A stretch of DNA of 30,625 nt from contig JBNGIQ010009608.1 in NCBI GenBank assembly GCA_049999765.1, forward strand, positions 83,189-113,813. The letters run 5' to 3'. This DNA is from Phaeoceros laevis (lineage: Eukaryota > Anthocerotophyta > Anthocerotopsida > Notothyladales). Under the pieces are notes generated by a model that was not told where the DNA came from, did not search any database, and saw nothing but the letters and a program-made list of their open reading frames with translations. This document shows positions 1 through 8,606 of the stretch, in pieces (positions within the stretch are counted from its first letter, which is position 1; each line of letters opens with the position of its first letter). The position numbers and the translations under genes were made by a program.

Positions 1-559
1 CTTGTCACTGATGAATCTCACATATGAGAAGCAAGTTTTTTGTTTTCTGCAAACACGAAAAAACATGTGTCTTGTTTTCACAAAACATGTATGCTGTTTT
101 TCACAAAACAGATGTGCTGTTTAGCATGACCTGGCTAAACTCAAGTTGGAGCTCACAATGAGCTTCGATCGGCGGCCGTGGATTACTTTAATCGTAGGGT
201 TGAAAATAACGAAGGTATATGCGACCCCTCTAGAGGGCTGCCTTGCGTTTAATAAGTTGAGTAATTAACCCTCGGTGAGCGACCCTAGAATGCCATCATG
301 ATACATGGGTATGTGTCACGGTGTAAATAGTAGTGAAATCTAGGATTGATTAGATAGAATTAATGTTTGTGTGTAGGAAAGGGGGAGATGTAGGCCAACC
401 GTCAAAGGTTGCACCCCTTCATATCTATAAGCTAATTAATGAAGACTAATTAATTAGCCTCCCACTAATATGAACCGTGCCCTAATAAATAACTAACTAC
501 GCTCCTTTTTCACTAAATAGGATTCTAGCTATTAGTTAACCCGGCCGACGTAGCAACAG
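1..559. other. AT-rich non-coding leader of the retrotransposon
   Basis: I see no credible gene here. Positions 50-122 hold short repeats built around aaaacatgt and cacaaaaca. A purine run at 375-388 (aggaaagggggaga) is followed directly by TGTAGG, which is how a polypurine tract meets the start of a gypsy 3' LTR. No matching LTR end or standard tRNA-Met primer site is visible before the gag start at 560, so LTR boundaries are not assigned. Confidence 0.4.
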
Positions 560-1536
560 ATGGCAGAGAATCCCCTGCCAGCGGATATCGCAGAGGCCTT
601 GCGACTATTGGAGGTGCGAGAGGCACGCATTGCAGAGCTGGAGCTGTTACTTCAGCAACAACGAGAGCTGGCGAGGACTGAGCGGGAGGCCGCTGATGCA
701 CGGGCGGCGGCAGCGCAGCAGGCCGCTGTGCAGCAAGTAGTGGCTCCCATGGTAGCAGCTGCCCAGGCAAGCACGGTGAAGGCTAAGGCACCGGAGCCAT
801 ATGATGGCCGAAGGGATCCTACGTTGATAGAGCAGTGGTCGCATCAAGTGCGCGTCTACATGTTTCTGAGGGCTGTCCCCGTGGAGAGCCAGGTGGTGCT
901 GGCCACTACACTGATGAAGGGCGCAGCTCTAACTTGGTGGATTCACAGGGAGGCTCAGGTAGCACGGGGGTAATGCCCCCAATCTACACCTTGGAGGAAT
1001 TCTTGGCGAGTGTACGTGCACAGTTCGTGCCGATTGAGAGTAGACTGGTAGCTCGGGATAAGTTGAAGAGGACGATTCAACGAAGGTCAGTTGCTACCTA
1101 CACTTCTGAATTCCTGGATATTATTCTAAGTATCCCCGATATGCCAGAGGATGAGAAGATTGACAAGTGTAAGGAAGGTCTTAAAGATGCTATCAGGCGG
1201 GAGGTGCAAATTAGGATGCCGGCAACCTTGCAGGAAGCCATACTTATTACTAAAAGAACAGAAGCATTGCTGTATGGTACAAGGTCATGGAATTGGTCAG
1301 GCTGGGGTGCAAGGCGGCAGGCAACTACAGATTCAAGCGGTGCAACCCCCATGGAGCTGGATGCTGTCGAATTCTCAGGCAATTGTTACAACTGTGGTGA
1401 GTGGGGACACCGATCTTCTAATTGCACTAAACCTCCGGCATGCCCTAGACCAGGAACAAGAACAGGTCGAGGCAAAGGACGTGGGCAAGGAACTCCTCCA
1501 GCTGGAGGTAATCAATGTTCAGCGTCGTCAAATTAA
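560..1536 (+). pseudogene. gag polyprotein with one internal frameshift
   Basis: The first part (560-973) starts MAENPLPADIAEALRLL. It has an N-terminal Ala/Gln/Glu-rich coiled-coil-like stretch, then a Retrotrans_gag-type segment with YDGRRDP and LTWWIHRE. It stops at 973 next to a run of five G. The homologous reading continues in another frame from about 970 (TLEEFLASVRAQF, then YTSEFLDI) to a zinc knuckle CYNCGEWGHRSSNC at about 1385-1426, which matches CX2CX4HX4C exactly. A basic Arg/Gly-rich tail ends at 1536. A single-base indel in the G run explains the break. The protein would coat retroelement RNA. Confidence 0.8.
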
Positions 1537-1614
1537 CACTACGGAGGTATGTCAACCTAAGTCAGGTGATGCAGCTGAAAACCCTAAAGGGCAGGGAAAC
1601 GAAAGCCCTCAGAC

Positions 1615-2429
1615 ATGAAGGGGATGGCGGCTGGGGGCTCAACACATCCCACTGCAGTGATTACGAGTATGACAGAGGAAATGGAAGTGTGTGATTTAAT
1701 CAGAGTACGTGCTAAGTTGAATGGCAGGCCATGTAAAGTGTTAGTAGACTGTGGTGCCAGCAGTAACTTCCTGTCTAGGAGACTTGCGAAAGAGCTGCAG
1801 GTGGACACTCAGAAAGCATGTGGAGAGGTGGACATGGCCAACGGGACGCGAAATCCTACACCAGCTACAATAAGTAAACGGGTAAACCTTTGTATTGGCC
1901 GATTTTTGTCTAGCATGGTGTTTACAATCACTGATTTAAAGGAGGACTATGATGCCATTTTGGGCATGCCGTGGTTGAAACAGCACGACCCAGCAATCAC
2001 CTGGAGCCCCCGTGAACTTCTTCTAACTTTTGGGCGTGAGCAGTTGGTTGTCAGAGCTGAGAACTTATGGAAACTGAATGCCAAGCCGCAGGTTACTATT
2101 CAGCAGGTGTCTATCAAAACAATACGCAAGGACTTAAAACAACGAGCAACAGAAGCACTTCTTTTCTTGATCAAGGAGAGACTGACTGGTATAAGTCCCC
2201 CAGCTGCTACAAGTAAGCCCACAGATCCTGACCTGCAGCAACTCATTGATGCAAACAGGGACGTATTGGTCGATGGCTTGCCACCTGGTTTACCACCTCA
2301 CCGGGAGGTGGATCATCGCATTGAACTGTTGCTAGGTGCACACAAGCCACCATATCGGCCAGCCTACCATATGTCACCCCTTGAGCTTGCTGAAGCACGG
2401 CGACAAACTGAGGAGCTTCTGCAACAAGG
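1615..2429 (+). pseudogene. pol: aspartic protease and start of reverse transcriptase
   Basis: The retropepsin active site is VLVDCGASSNFLS (about 1737-1775), with Cys in the usual DTGA/DSGA third position. It is followed by the flap-side motif DYDAILGMPWL typical of plant gypsy proteases (RVP_2). The segment then enters the reverse-transcriptase N-terminus with GLPPHREVDHRIEL, KPPYRPAYHMSP and the LLQQG motif that normally precedes the fingers domain. Homology stops just after LLQQG. The remaining codons up to the stop at 2461-2463 come from the inserted element. The catalytic YxDD of reverse transcriptase is absent from the window. Confidence 0.85.
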
Positions 2430-2447
2430 CTCCTTAGAAACGGAGAC
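2430..2447 (+). repeat. left terminal inverted repeat
   Basis: The sequence CTCCTTAGAAACGGAGAC matches the reverse complement of 11165-11182 at all 18 bases. It is itself partly palindromic. A further inverted match, gagacc/ggtctc, lies at 2444-2460. Confidence 0.7.
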
Positions 2448-2463
2448 CATCCTTGGTCTCTAA

Positions 2464-2727
2464 AAATGAAGGCAAAAAACGGTCCCCAATAAATTGATTC
2501 TGCCCGTTTTTGGCGTTTTTTATGGGCAGCGATGGGCTCGGAACGCATTGCAAAGTTACGATACGCTTAATATAGCCCAAAATATTAAAAAAACTTATGC
2601 GAAGGAAAGTAAATAGAAAATGCGTACATCGTAACATAAAAAAACACGTTATAACGGAAAATTCTTCGCTGTCACCACCTGCAGCACTGGATGACCGGTG
2701 CTAGAGTGCGTATTTCCTTAGTTTATC
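2464..2727. other. AT-rich subterminal region of the large element
   Basis: No gene is seen. The stretch has many short A and T runs and the first full palindrome at 2683-2702. The right subterminal region (about 10945-11160) has the same A/T-run character, as expected for the two ends of one element. Confidence 0.4.
2683..2702. repeat. dispersed palindrome, copy 1
   Basis: AGCACTGG-ATGA-CCGGTGCT: 8-bp arms with one mismatched pair. Confidence 0.65.
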
Positions 2728-2975
2728 CCCTAACCTACGAGTCCAAATGCAGCTCTCTACGGCCGGTGCTGCAAAAACCTTTCTCCCGCATGCGCTTGCT
2801 TTCGTCACGGCGCCGTGCAAGCTACCTGCTTGCGTAATTAGCTAAGGTTCAACCTCACTTGACAGCTAACCTGCGAGGCCGAATGCAGCACTGGACGTCC
2901 GGTGCTGCAAAAAAAAGTGAAAACATTTGCGTTTGCAACCTTCATGGCGCCGTGCCAGCTAAACGCCCTCCAAGC
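2728..2975. repeat. imperfect tandem duplication, about 137-bp period
   Basis: Two diverged units, about 2728-2835 and 2865-2975, share in order: taacctrcgag, aatgcagc, the ccggtgctgcaaaaa half-palindrome, a gcgtttgc-like block, and ggcgccgtgc followed by agcta. Unit 2 holds a full palindrome and unit 1 a degraded one. This is non-coding sequence beyond the 3' end of the methyltransferase gene. Confidence 0.5.
2887..2906. repeat. dispersed palindrome, copy 2
   Basis: AGCACTGG-ACGT-CCGGTGCT: 8-bp arms, one mismatched pair and a palindromic centre. Confidence 0.65.
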
Positions 2976-4387
2976 TACCTACCTGTGCCACATTTGTATC
3001 CACATCAATGTCGGCAGCGGTGGCCTCATCCGCCAAACATAGCTGGGCCCTGCACCGAGAGTGCAACTTGGAGTGCCACCCTCACTTGGCAACACGGCCT
3101 GCTCGTAAGTGTCTGGAACCACCTCATCTACCGCCTCCGCCTCCACCTTGTTTTCCAATCGAGCTGTCAAATCCGCCATCACTGAAGACGCCAACTCCTT
3201 GCCCCACATGAGCACTTGCTGGATGGTCTGCTGCCCTGGAACTTGAGGCCTAAAGACGGTGGCCTCCTGGCTGGCGCCATGCTTAGATGGCGGCTTCCCC
3301 TTTAGAGCTATGTATGAGCCTCTACCACCAGCAACAACATTCAGCATGGGCTCCTTCTTGAACACTTTGGTGCCTGAAAATCCATACTGCACACCAATCT
3401 CTTGAGATTCTGTGGGCAGCAGGTTCTCCAAAGAATTGACCCGCAATGCAATGAATTGAGTGCACCTGGCATCGACGTCCACAGCCACAGCATTGCGAGC
3501 CAGTGATGCTGCTGCCACAAGAGTGGACCCTGAACCTGAACACCCATCAAGCACCCACTCCCCCTCCGATGTGAACTGCTTATAAGTCTTTTCAACAAAC
3601 ACAGAGGCTTCTGGTAGGGAGACACGACCTTGTCATCAGCTGTCGTGTAGCATAGCTTCAATTCAACAACATGTTCAGAAAAAACATTTGTGAGACCAAA
3701 AACATCCCGGGGTAAGCATACATGTGCTCCCACTGGAAATGGCGTTGGAATGCAGTCCTTCACCTTGGACCCTATAGCAACTGTGAAATAGTCCAATGCA
3801 TCATACAGCTTGTCCTTTGATGGAGCAACCACATTCGTCTTGTGCCATACGCAGGTTGTAACAGCTCCTTGGCATTGTGCCATCAACACTTCTCGCACGA
3901 TGCACATGTCATCTGGGGAATGGAACACAACAATCCTGTATACCTCAGCCGTTGTGATGCCCATGAATTGGTTGATGGTGGTCTCAAAATCTGGCTTTGT
4001 GAACCATGAATCAAACGCTGATGAAATTGGGTCCAGTTCCAAGCCCCTTGGCAGGTCCAGCACAAACAGCGTGTATGCACGGGCCTCCACGAACCCTGCC
4101 ATGCCCTTCACATCACCAGTTAGTATGGACAGCTTACTCATCACCCCTGCAGGCCAGTCCTCATCCCTGTAGTACACAAACTTGGTTGACAGCCCAGTTT
4201 CCTTCAAGAGATCTTGCTGGTCCTTCATTTTCTTCCACTCTTTTGCCTTGAACAGATGCTCTTTGAAAATAGCGGGCAGGTGCTCTACGTCCCCAACACT
4301 CCTCAAACGCTGTCCACAACAAAGCAAGTTTAAGAATTTTTTTAGTGCAAAACGATAAGTGCTATGTACTACCAACTGGCCACCTAG

Positions 4388-4405
4388 CCACCGGACATCC
4401 AGTGG
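4388..4405. repeat. dispersed palindrome, copy 3
   Basis: CCACCGG-ACAT-CCAGTGG: 7-bp arms with one mismatch. It lies inside the 4310-4468 intron of the methyltransferase gene. Confidence 0.6.
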
Positions 4406-5753
4406 AACCATATTCTGACTTGATCAAGTACTTACAACACAACACGTGTGCAGGGTTTAGAGTCTCACCACTTTCGCAAATGCTAGCTGAAATGAGCTAA
4501 CTTGCTCTACAGTTGCATGAAATGGAAACCGCTCCCGTACTTGGTCAAAAGTCATGCAGTTCAAATGCTTTGTCAGCGCAACCTGAATCAGGTTCAACTT
4601 TTTTGCATTCTCGAGCCACGCATGCATTTCTTTCAATGACAGCTCGCCAGAACTGACCTTCATACAGGCAGTTTTGAGGTTACTGTCCCCTACAGCAGAT
4701 TGCTCTATGCCCTGGAATCCACGCCACCCTCACCGGGATGTCATTATCCTTGGCATGCACCACCATGGTGTCTCTCACACTCGATGACTTCCTGGGCTTC
4801 CTCTGGGATTTTGCAGCCTTTGCCTCTAGCGCTCTTGCTGCCAGAACCTGCTCAGGCAATCGCTTCTGTTCAAACTTCAAAAAAATCTCGTTTACATATT
4901 GCCACACATCTGCAGAAACTTTTGCTACGCAATATTCCAATGACCTGCTATCCAGCAGCCGATGATATTGAATCTTATCGCCATGCTTGGTGCTATCCCA
5001 TGTTGGGATCATTCCAAGACGCTGGAACACATCTAGCTTCCAGTCCACATCACACTTCTCACCTTTTTTCAGCCTGTCCACCAGCTCATGTCGGATGTAC
5101 CTCACTCGGTCTATGAAAGAAAAGGACTTTCGACATTCAGCCATTGTGTTATGGTCAGTTGCAAGCAGCCTCATCTCCTCATCTGTCAGCCCAGCTAGCA
5201 CATATGCCTCAAGCCACTGAAATGCAATCCTATCTGGGCACTCAACTGCAAGTCGAAGTCTGGCCTGGTAGGAGTGATTTCCTCCAAGAACATACACAGT
5301 GTACTTGCCCTCATCGAAGTCATCCATGTCAAAATCCTCGGGCCGTGGGCACTGCACAGGGTCCACAACAACCAGCAGCGGAAGCATGCCAGCAACCCAG
5401 GGACTATGCTTCATTTTACTCATCAATGTTTCTACCCACGGCATATCCAAATCCCGGACTGCAACTGCTTCACTCAAATCACCTGGTGGCTTGCACCACT
5501 CTATGTGTACCTGCAATGTGCCTTCCCAAACCCGTTTGCTGGCTGCTACGTTCCGAATCCTGTCGAGATCAGATTCCTGCACGCCTTTCAGCCGATCATC
5601 ATCAGTCACAACAACAGAGTCTTTCGCCCTCTGCATAAAATCAGGCAACACCTCGTCTACTGCATCTCCTGATGCTTCACGTTTCTTCCCTGCCATGCTC
5701 TTCCTTGCTGGCTTCTTTTTCGAATTGGCTGCTGGCTTTGTGGGTGGCATGTT

Positions 5754-5788
5754 CTCCTTGCCCCTTGCTCCTTGCCCCTTGCCCCTTG
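5754..5788. repeat. five-unit heptamer minisatellite
   Basis: The units are ctccttg or ccccttg, five in a row. The array sits where the minus-strand reading frame of the ParB/methyltransferase gene changes, so gain or loss of a 7-bp unit is a simple cause of that frameshift. Confidence 0.75.
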
Positions 5789-5811
5789 TTGGGCCTGGCG
5801 GCCCAACAAGG
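5784..5811. repeat. perfect 12-bp-arm hairpin
   Basis: Arms ccttgttgggcc (5784-5795) and ggcccaacaagg (5800-5811) are separated by tggc. It overlaps the end of the heptamer array inside the coding part of the minus-strand gene. Confidence 0.7.
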
Positions 5812-6060
5812 AATCCAACAGCCTGCTGTCCTCCGCCCCTGCGAGAACTCTGTGCTTCTTACGCACCAGATCAGAAGGACTCTGCGGAGTCTGGACTTGC
5901 CGAGAAGGGGGCTGTGACCACTTGTCCCCTGTTTCGTCCTCAGATGCATCCACGCCCGCTATGTTGTCACGGGAACCACTCGTATCGTCGGAGCCGTCCG
6001 AGGCATCCCCATCCTCATCGTCAAAACCCTGACCGTCGGCATCCACTTGGCTCGAGTTGC

Positions 6061-6076
6061 CACCGGACGACCGGTG
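6061..6076. repeat. dispersed palindrome, copy 4
   Basis: CACCGG-ACGA-CCGGTG with perfect 6-bp arms, inside the acidic coding region of the minus-strand gene. Confidence 0.6.
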
Positions 6077-7116
6077 ATTGCTGGCTGCGGGCACAGAATC
6101 ACGAGTCGCAAATCGCCCATCCGACGTGCGGACGGGACTGGAGCGGTGTTGTGATGGCGATGGCCTTGCCTCCGAGAAATCGGTAACCTCCAAGCCATTT
6201 GCGTTCCCCGAACCCAAAGACTCGGGCTTCCTAGGTTTTTTTGCCTCGTCGCGAAACAATTTCACCGCATCCAGAGCCCGTTCATGAAGAACATTATGAA
6301 AACATTTTGGATCCTGCACATTACAAATACTGTTTAGAGCTAAGGACATAGATCACGGCAGGTAGTGACAGCAGCTAATGACGTAGATCACGGCAACAAA
6401 CAAATGAAAGCATCCTCTACGACATACACAACAGCAGCTACTGACATAGATCACAGCACAAAACGAACCTCTGTGACACACCAAGCCTTGCTCAAACTTT
6501 CACACAATGTCTCTGGCTGGCGGGCTGCTGCATCGAAGGCTTTCACAGCCAGAATGAAGACTCTCACACTCTTCGTTGCAAACATCAATGGCTCTTTTGG
6601 TTTTATAGTAATGAGCACCAGCACAGCCGGCTCCCCTTTGTCAAGAACTTGCTGTGTGAAAATGATCGCTCCGGCATTGTTCTTCTGTGCTGTGACGTCC
6701 AAGGTGGCAGTATGACTCACAAATAAAAACATGTGCTGATTGGGCTGGCGTAGCTGTGTTGTCCATGATCGCTCTCGGAGGTCTGTCTTGCGTGTGTTCT
6801 TGTACAGATTCCGGATGAGCTCCACCTCGGATAGTGAGTAGGGGTTCACGAATGTCCACAGGATTGGGGCCTCCACATCAAAGCCCCCATGGCCAGCACT
6901 TGGAGGCGTCTGCACTGTCATATGCACGGCATCTGCCGTGGTCACGATTTCGTCGAGTAAGCCTTGGGAACCAGCATTCCCTCCACGCCGTCGGGCCTGC
7001 TTGGCGAGTGCTGCTGCATTTGATGGCCCTCCCTCACTCGAGCGTTTCCTGGAAACAGGACCCTGCACGCACATTACAAGCACACGCCGTCAATAAAAGG
7101 ACAAGCTGTGACATAT

Positions 7117-7136
7117 AGCACCGGTCGTCCCGTGTG
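7117..7136. repeat. dispersed palindrome, copy 5
   Basis: AGCACCGG-TCGT-CCCGTGTG. The arms are less perfect. It lies in the intron between the exons ending at 7183 and starting at 7062 of the minus-strand gene. Confidence 0.5.
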
Positions 7137-7480
7137 AGTGAACAACGCATGAGCAGAAAATTGGACGAAGCCGCACCCTTACCATGACGAAGAATCGATT
7201 GCAGTGCACAGGCACAAGGCATGAGATGTGGAAGCCACTGGCAGCCTGCGTGACGGTGTGAGAAAAGAAACGAAGGTTGCCTTGCATAAGAAGGAAGACA
7301 TTTCCCGCGCAAGGCTCCTCAGAGAGCTGGCCATTTCCCGTGTGGGTTGGCAATGATGCATTGCAGAAAAAATCCCCTTCATCGCCGCTGTGGTCGCCTC
7401 CTCGTTTGCAGTGCATGGCTATGGCGGCCACCAGATCCAGCTCGTTGGGCCCCCGCATTAAAACGGCTGTCATTTGACAG

Positions 7481-7533
7481 GTTTCGCCAATGAAATAGGG
7501 TTTCGCCAGCCCCCGGCGAAACCCTGGCGAAAC
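7481..7533. repeat. nested palindromes built on GTTTCGCC
   Basis: The inner arms agggtttcgcc (7497-7507) and ggcgaaaccct (7515-7525) are perfect over 11 bp around agccccc. The outer arms gtttcgcca (7481-7489) and tggcgaaac (7525-7533) also match. It lies near the 5' end of the minus-strand gene, next to an intron-exon junction I could not place. Confidence 0.65.
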
Positions 7534-7639
7534 TGGGCACAAATTGGCTAAACATGGCAATACATGGCACATCGCACCCTTTTTGACACGTAGCAGCCTT
7601 CATGGGCATTACCTGGAAAAGAAGATTGTCCTCCGCCAT

Positions 7640-7856
7640 TAAATTGTGGCAGTGGCTGCTTGCCATTTTTAACACACTGATTGTCTACTCTCTCTCTCTC
7701 ATGGACACCATGCCGGGACAGTTGCTGGAACTCGTGGAGTGTCTCTTGCTGCTGAACCTCTCATTTTCCTCTCGAGCTGAACCTCACATTGGACTCTCGA
7801 GCTAAACCTCACCGCCTGCTCTCGTGCATGCTCCTGCAAGAGGACTTTGGGAAGCT
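7640..7856. promoter_or_regulatory. short intergenic region between the two divergent transposon genes
   Basis: The minus-strand gene starts at about 7639-7675 and the plus-strand gene at about 7857, leaving roughly 180-220 bp. This must hold both 5' flanks if the starts are right. The region contains a ctctctctctc run (7689-7699) and three near-copies of gagctgaacctcac/gagctaaacctcacc (7773-7812). No clear TATA box is seen. The promoter role is inferred from layout only. Confidence 0.4.
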
Positions 7857-8058
7857 ATGAGTGTGGGCAGTGACAGCGAAGTCATTCACGACTTTGGGGA
7901 TACCACATTTGAAAACGATGTTGCTGATGTTGTGTGCATTCATGGGCAGGTGGAGGGTGGAGGGCAGTCGTCTGACGACGACTCAATTGTGGACTTTGGG
8001 TCCGTCACCGACCAGCAAGGTGTGCAAGTGCAGGCAGTGCAGCCATTAGAGCCGGGCA

Positions 8059-8068
8059 NNNNNNNNNN
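8059..8068. other. assembly gap (10 N) in the plus-strand transposon gene
   Basis: Ten N interrupt the acidic first exon after QPLEPG. The flanks are not duplicated, unlike the second gap. The true length of missing sequence is unknown. Confidence 0.95.
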
Positions 8069-8520
8069 TGGTCACCAAAAAACTACTTACATGCTGTCTT
8101 TAGAAGCTGTTGTCCAGAATGCGACCTGAACCTTGCATGAACATGTGTGACTGCTCAGGGCTTTTTAGATTGCGCAGGTGAGTGTGTCTGCTCGGTATGC
8201 CAGCTTGCATGCACAGCTTGTGTGCAGGATGGGGATGTGTCCGCATTATAGATGTCGTGGTTCACAAAGACTTTTGTTGTCAAGCTATGCACCGATCTTA
8301 AAAACGTCAGGATGTTGTGTTCGTGAGCTGTAACCCTAAAAAAACGTGACCTGCAATGCGTGGTGCCTGGATAGCTTGTGTTCAGGCTCGCGATGTGGCA
8401 CATTGTGTTAAAAAAATGCTTTTGCTTTGATTGAAGTTAATGATTTCAGTCATGACATCATGAAGTGTTCACGCTAACCTATGAAATACGTGACCTGAAT
8501 GTATAACAGCTGCATCCAAA

Positions 8521-8540
8521 AACCCGGGACGTCCGGTGCT
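8521..8540. repeat. dispersed palindrome, copy 6
   Basis: AACCCGGG-ACGT-CCGGTGCT. The right arm fits the consensus and the left arm is diverged. Confidence 0.5.
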
Positions 8541-8584
8541 GTGTGTGGTGCCGGTTTCGGTTCTGAGGTACTGCTGTAAGTGGA

Positions 8585-8606
8585 GAACACCGGTCATCCA
8601 GTGTTC
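8585..8606. repeat. dispersed palindrome, copy 7
   Basis: GAACACCGG-TCAT-CCAGTGTTC: 9-bp arms with one mismatched pair. It is in the opposite orientation to copy 1, which has ATGA as its centre. Confidence 0.65.

Larger units (their letters stand above)
560..2429 (+). mobile_element. Ty3/gypsy retrotransposon, 5' part, disrupted
   Basis: The order is gag, CCHC zinc knuckle, aspartic protease and the first part of reverse transcriptase, as in plant Ty3/gypsy elements. The reading frame is broken at least twice. The element stops in reverse transcriptase at the left inverted repeat of the 8.75-kb element. No RNase H, integrase or second LTR is found on the far side of that element, so this is a remnant rather than a complete element with a simple insertion. 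Confidence 0.85.
2979..7639 (-). pseudogene. ParB-like domain plus N4/N6-type DNA methyltransferase, spliced, frameshifted
   Basis: The likely start is the ATG at 7639 (an earlier ATG lies at 7675). Supported junctions are a donor at 7613/7612, an exon ending at 7183, exons beginning at 7062 and 6313, and a clear intron at 4310-4468. Domains in order: an unrecognised N-terminal part; an acidic Ser/Asp/Glu region (about 5900-6250); a basic linker; a ParB/sulfiredoxin-like domain (about 5540-5090) with GGNHSYQARLRL and a later LTDEEM...DHN; then a beta-type amino-methyltransferase. The latter has LSILTGD, a degenerate motif IV DLPRGL (D-L-P-R at 4046-4057 instead of DPPY), WHKTN, YQKPLCLLKRL, and motif I LDGCSGSGS near 3524-3553. 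Frame breaks lie at about 5754-5790, about 4710-4730 and about 3600. In bacteria and phages ParB-type domains occur joined to such methylases. Target base and activity are unknown, and this copy is probably dead. Confidence 0.65.

Noticed and set aside
375-560. Polypurine tract plus TG suggesting LTR boundaries
   Set aside because: No matching LTR end, second LTR or recognisable tRNA primer site is visible, so an LTR call would be a guess.
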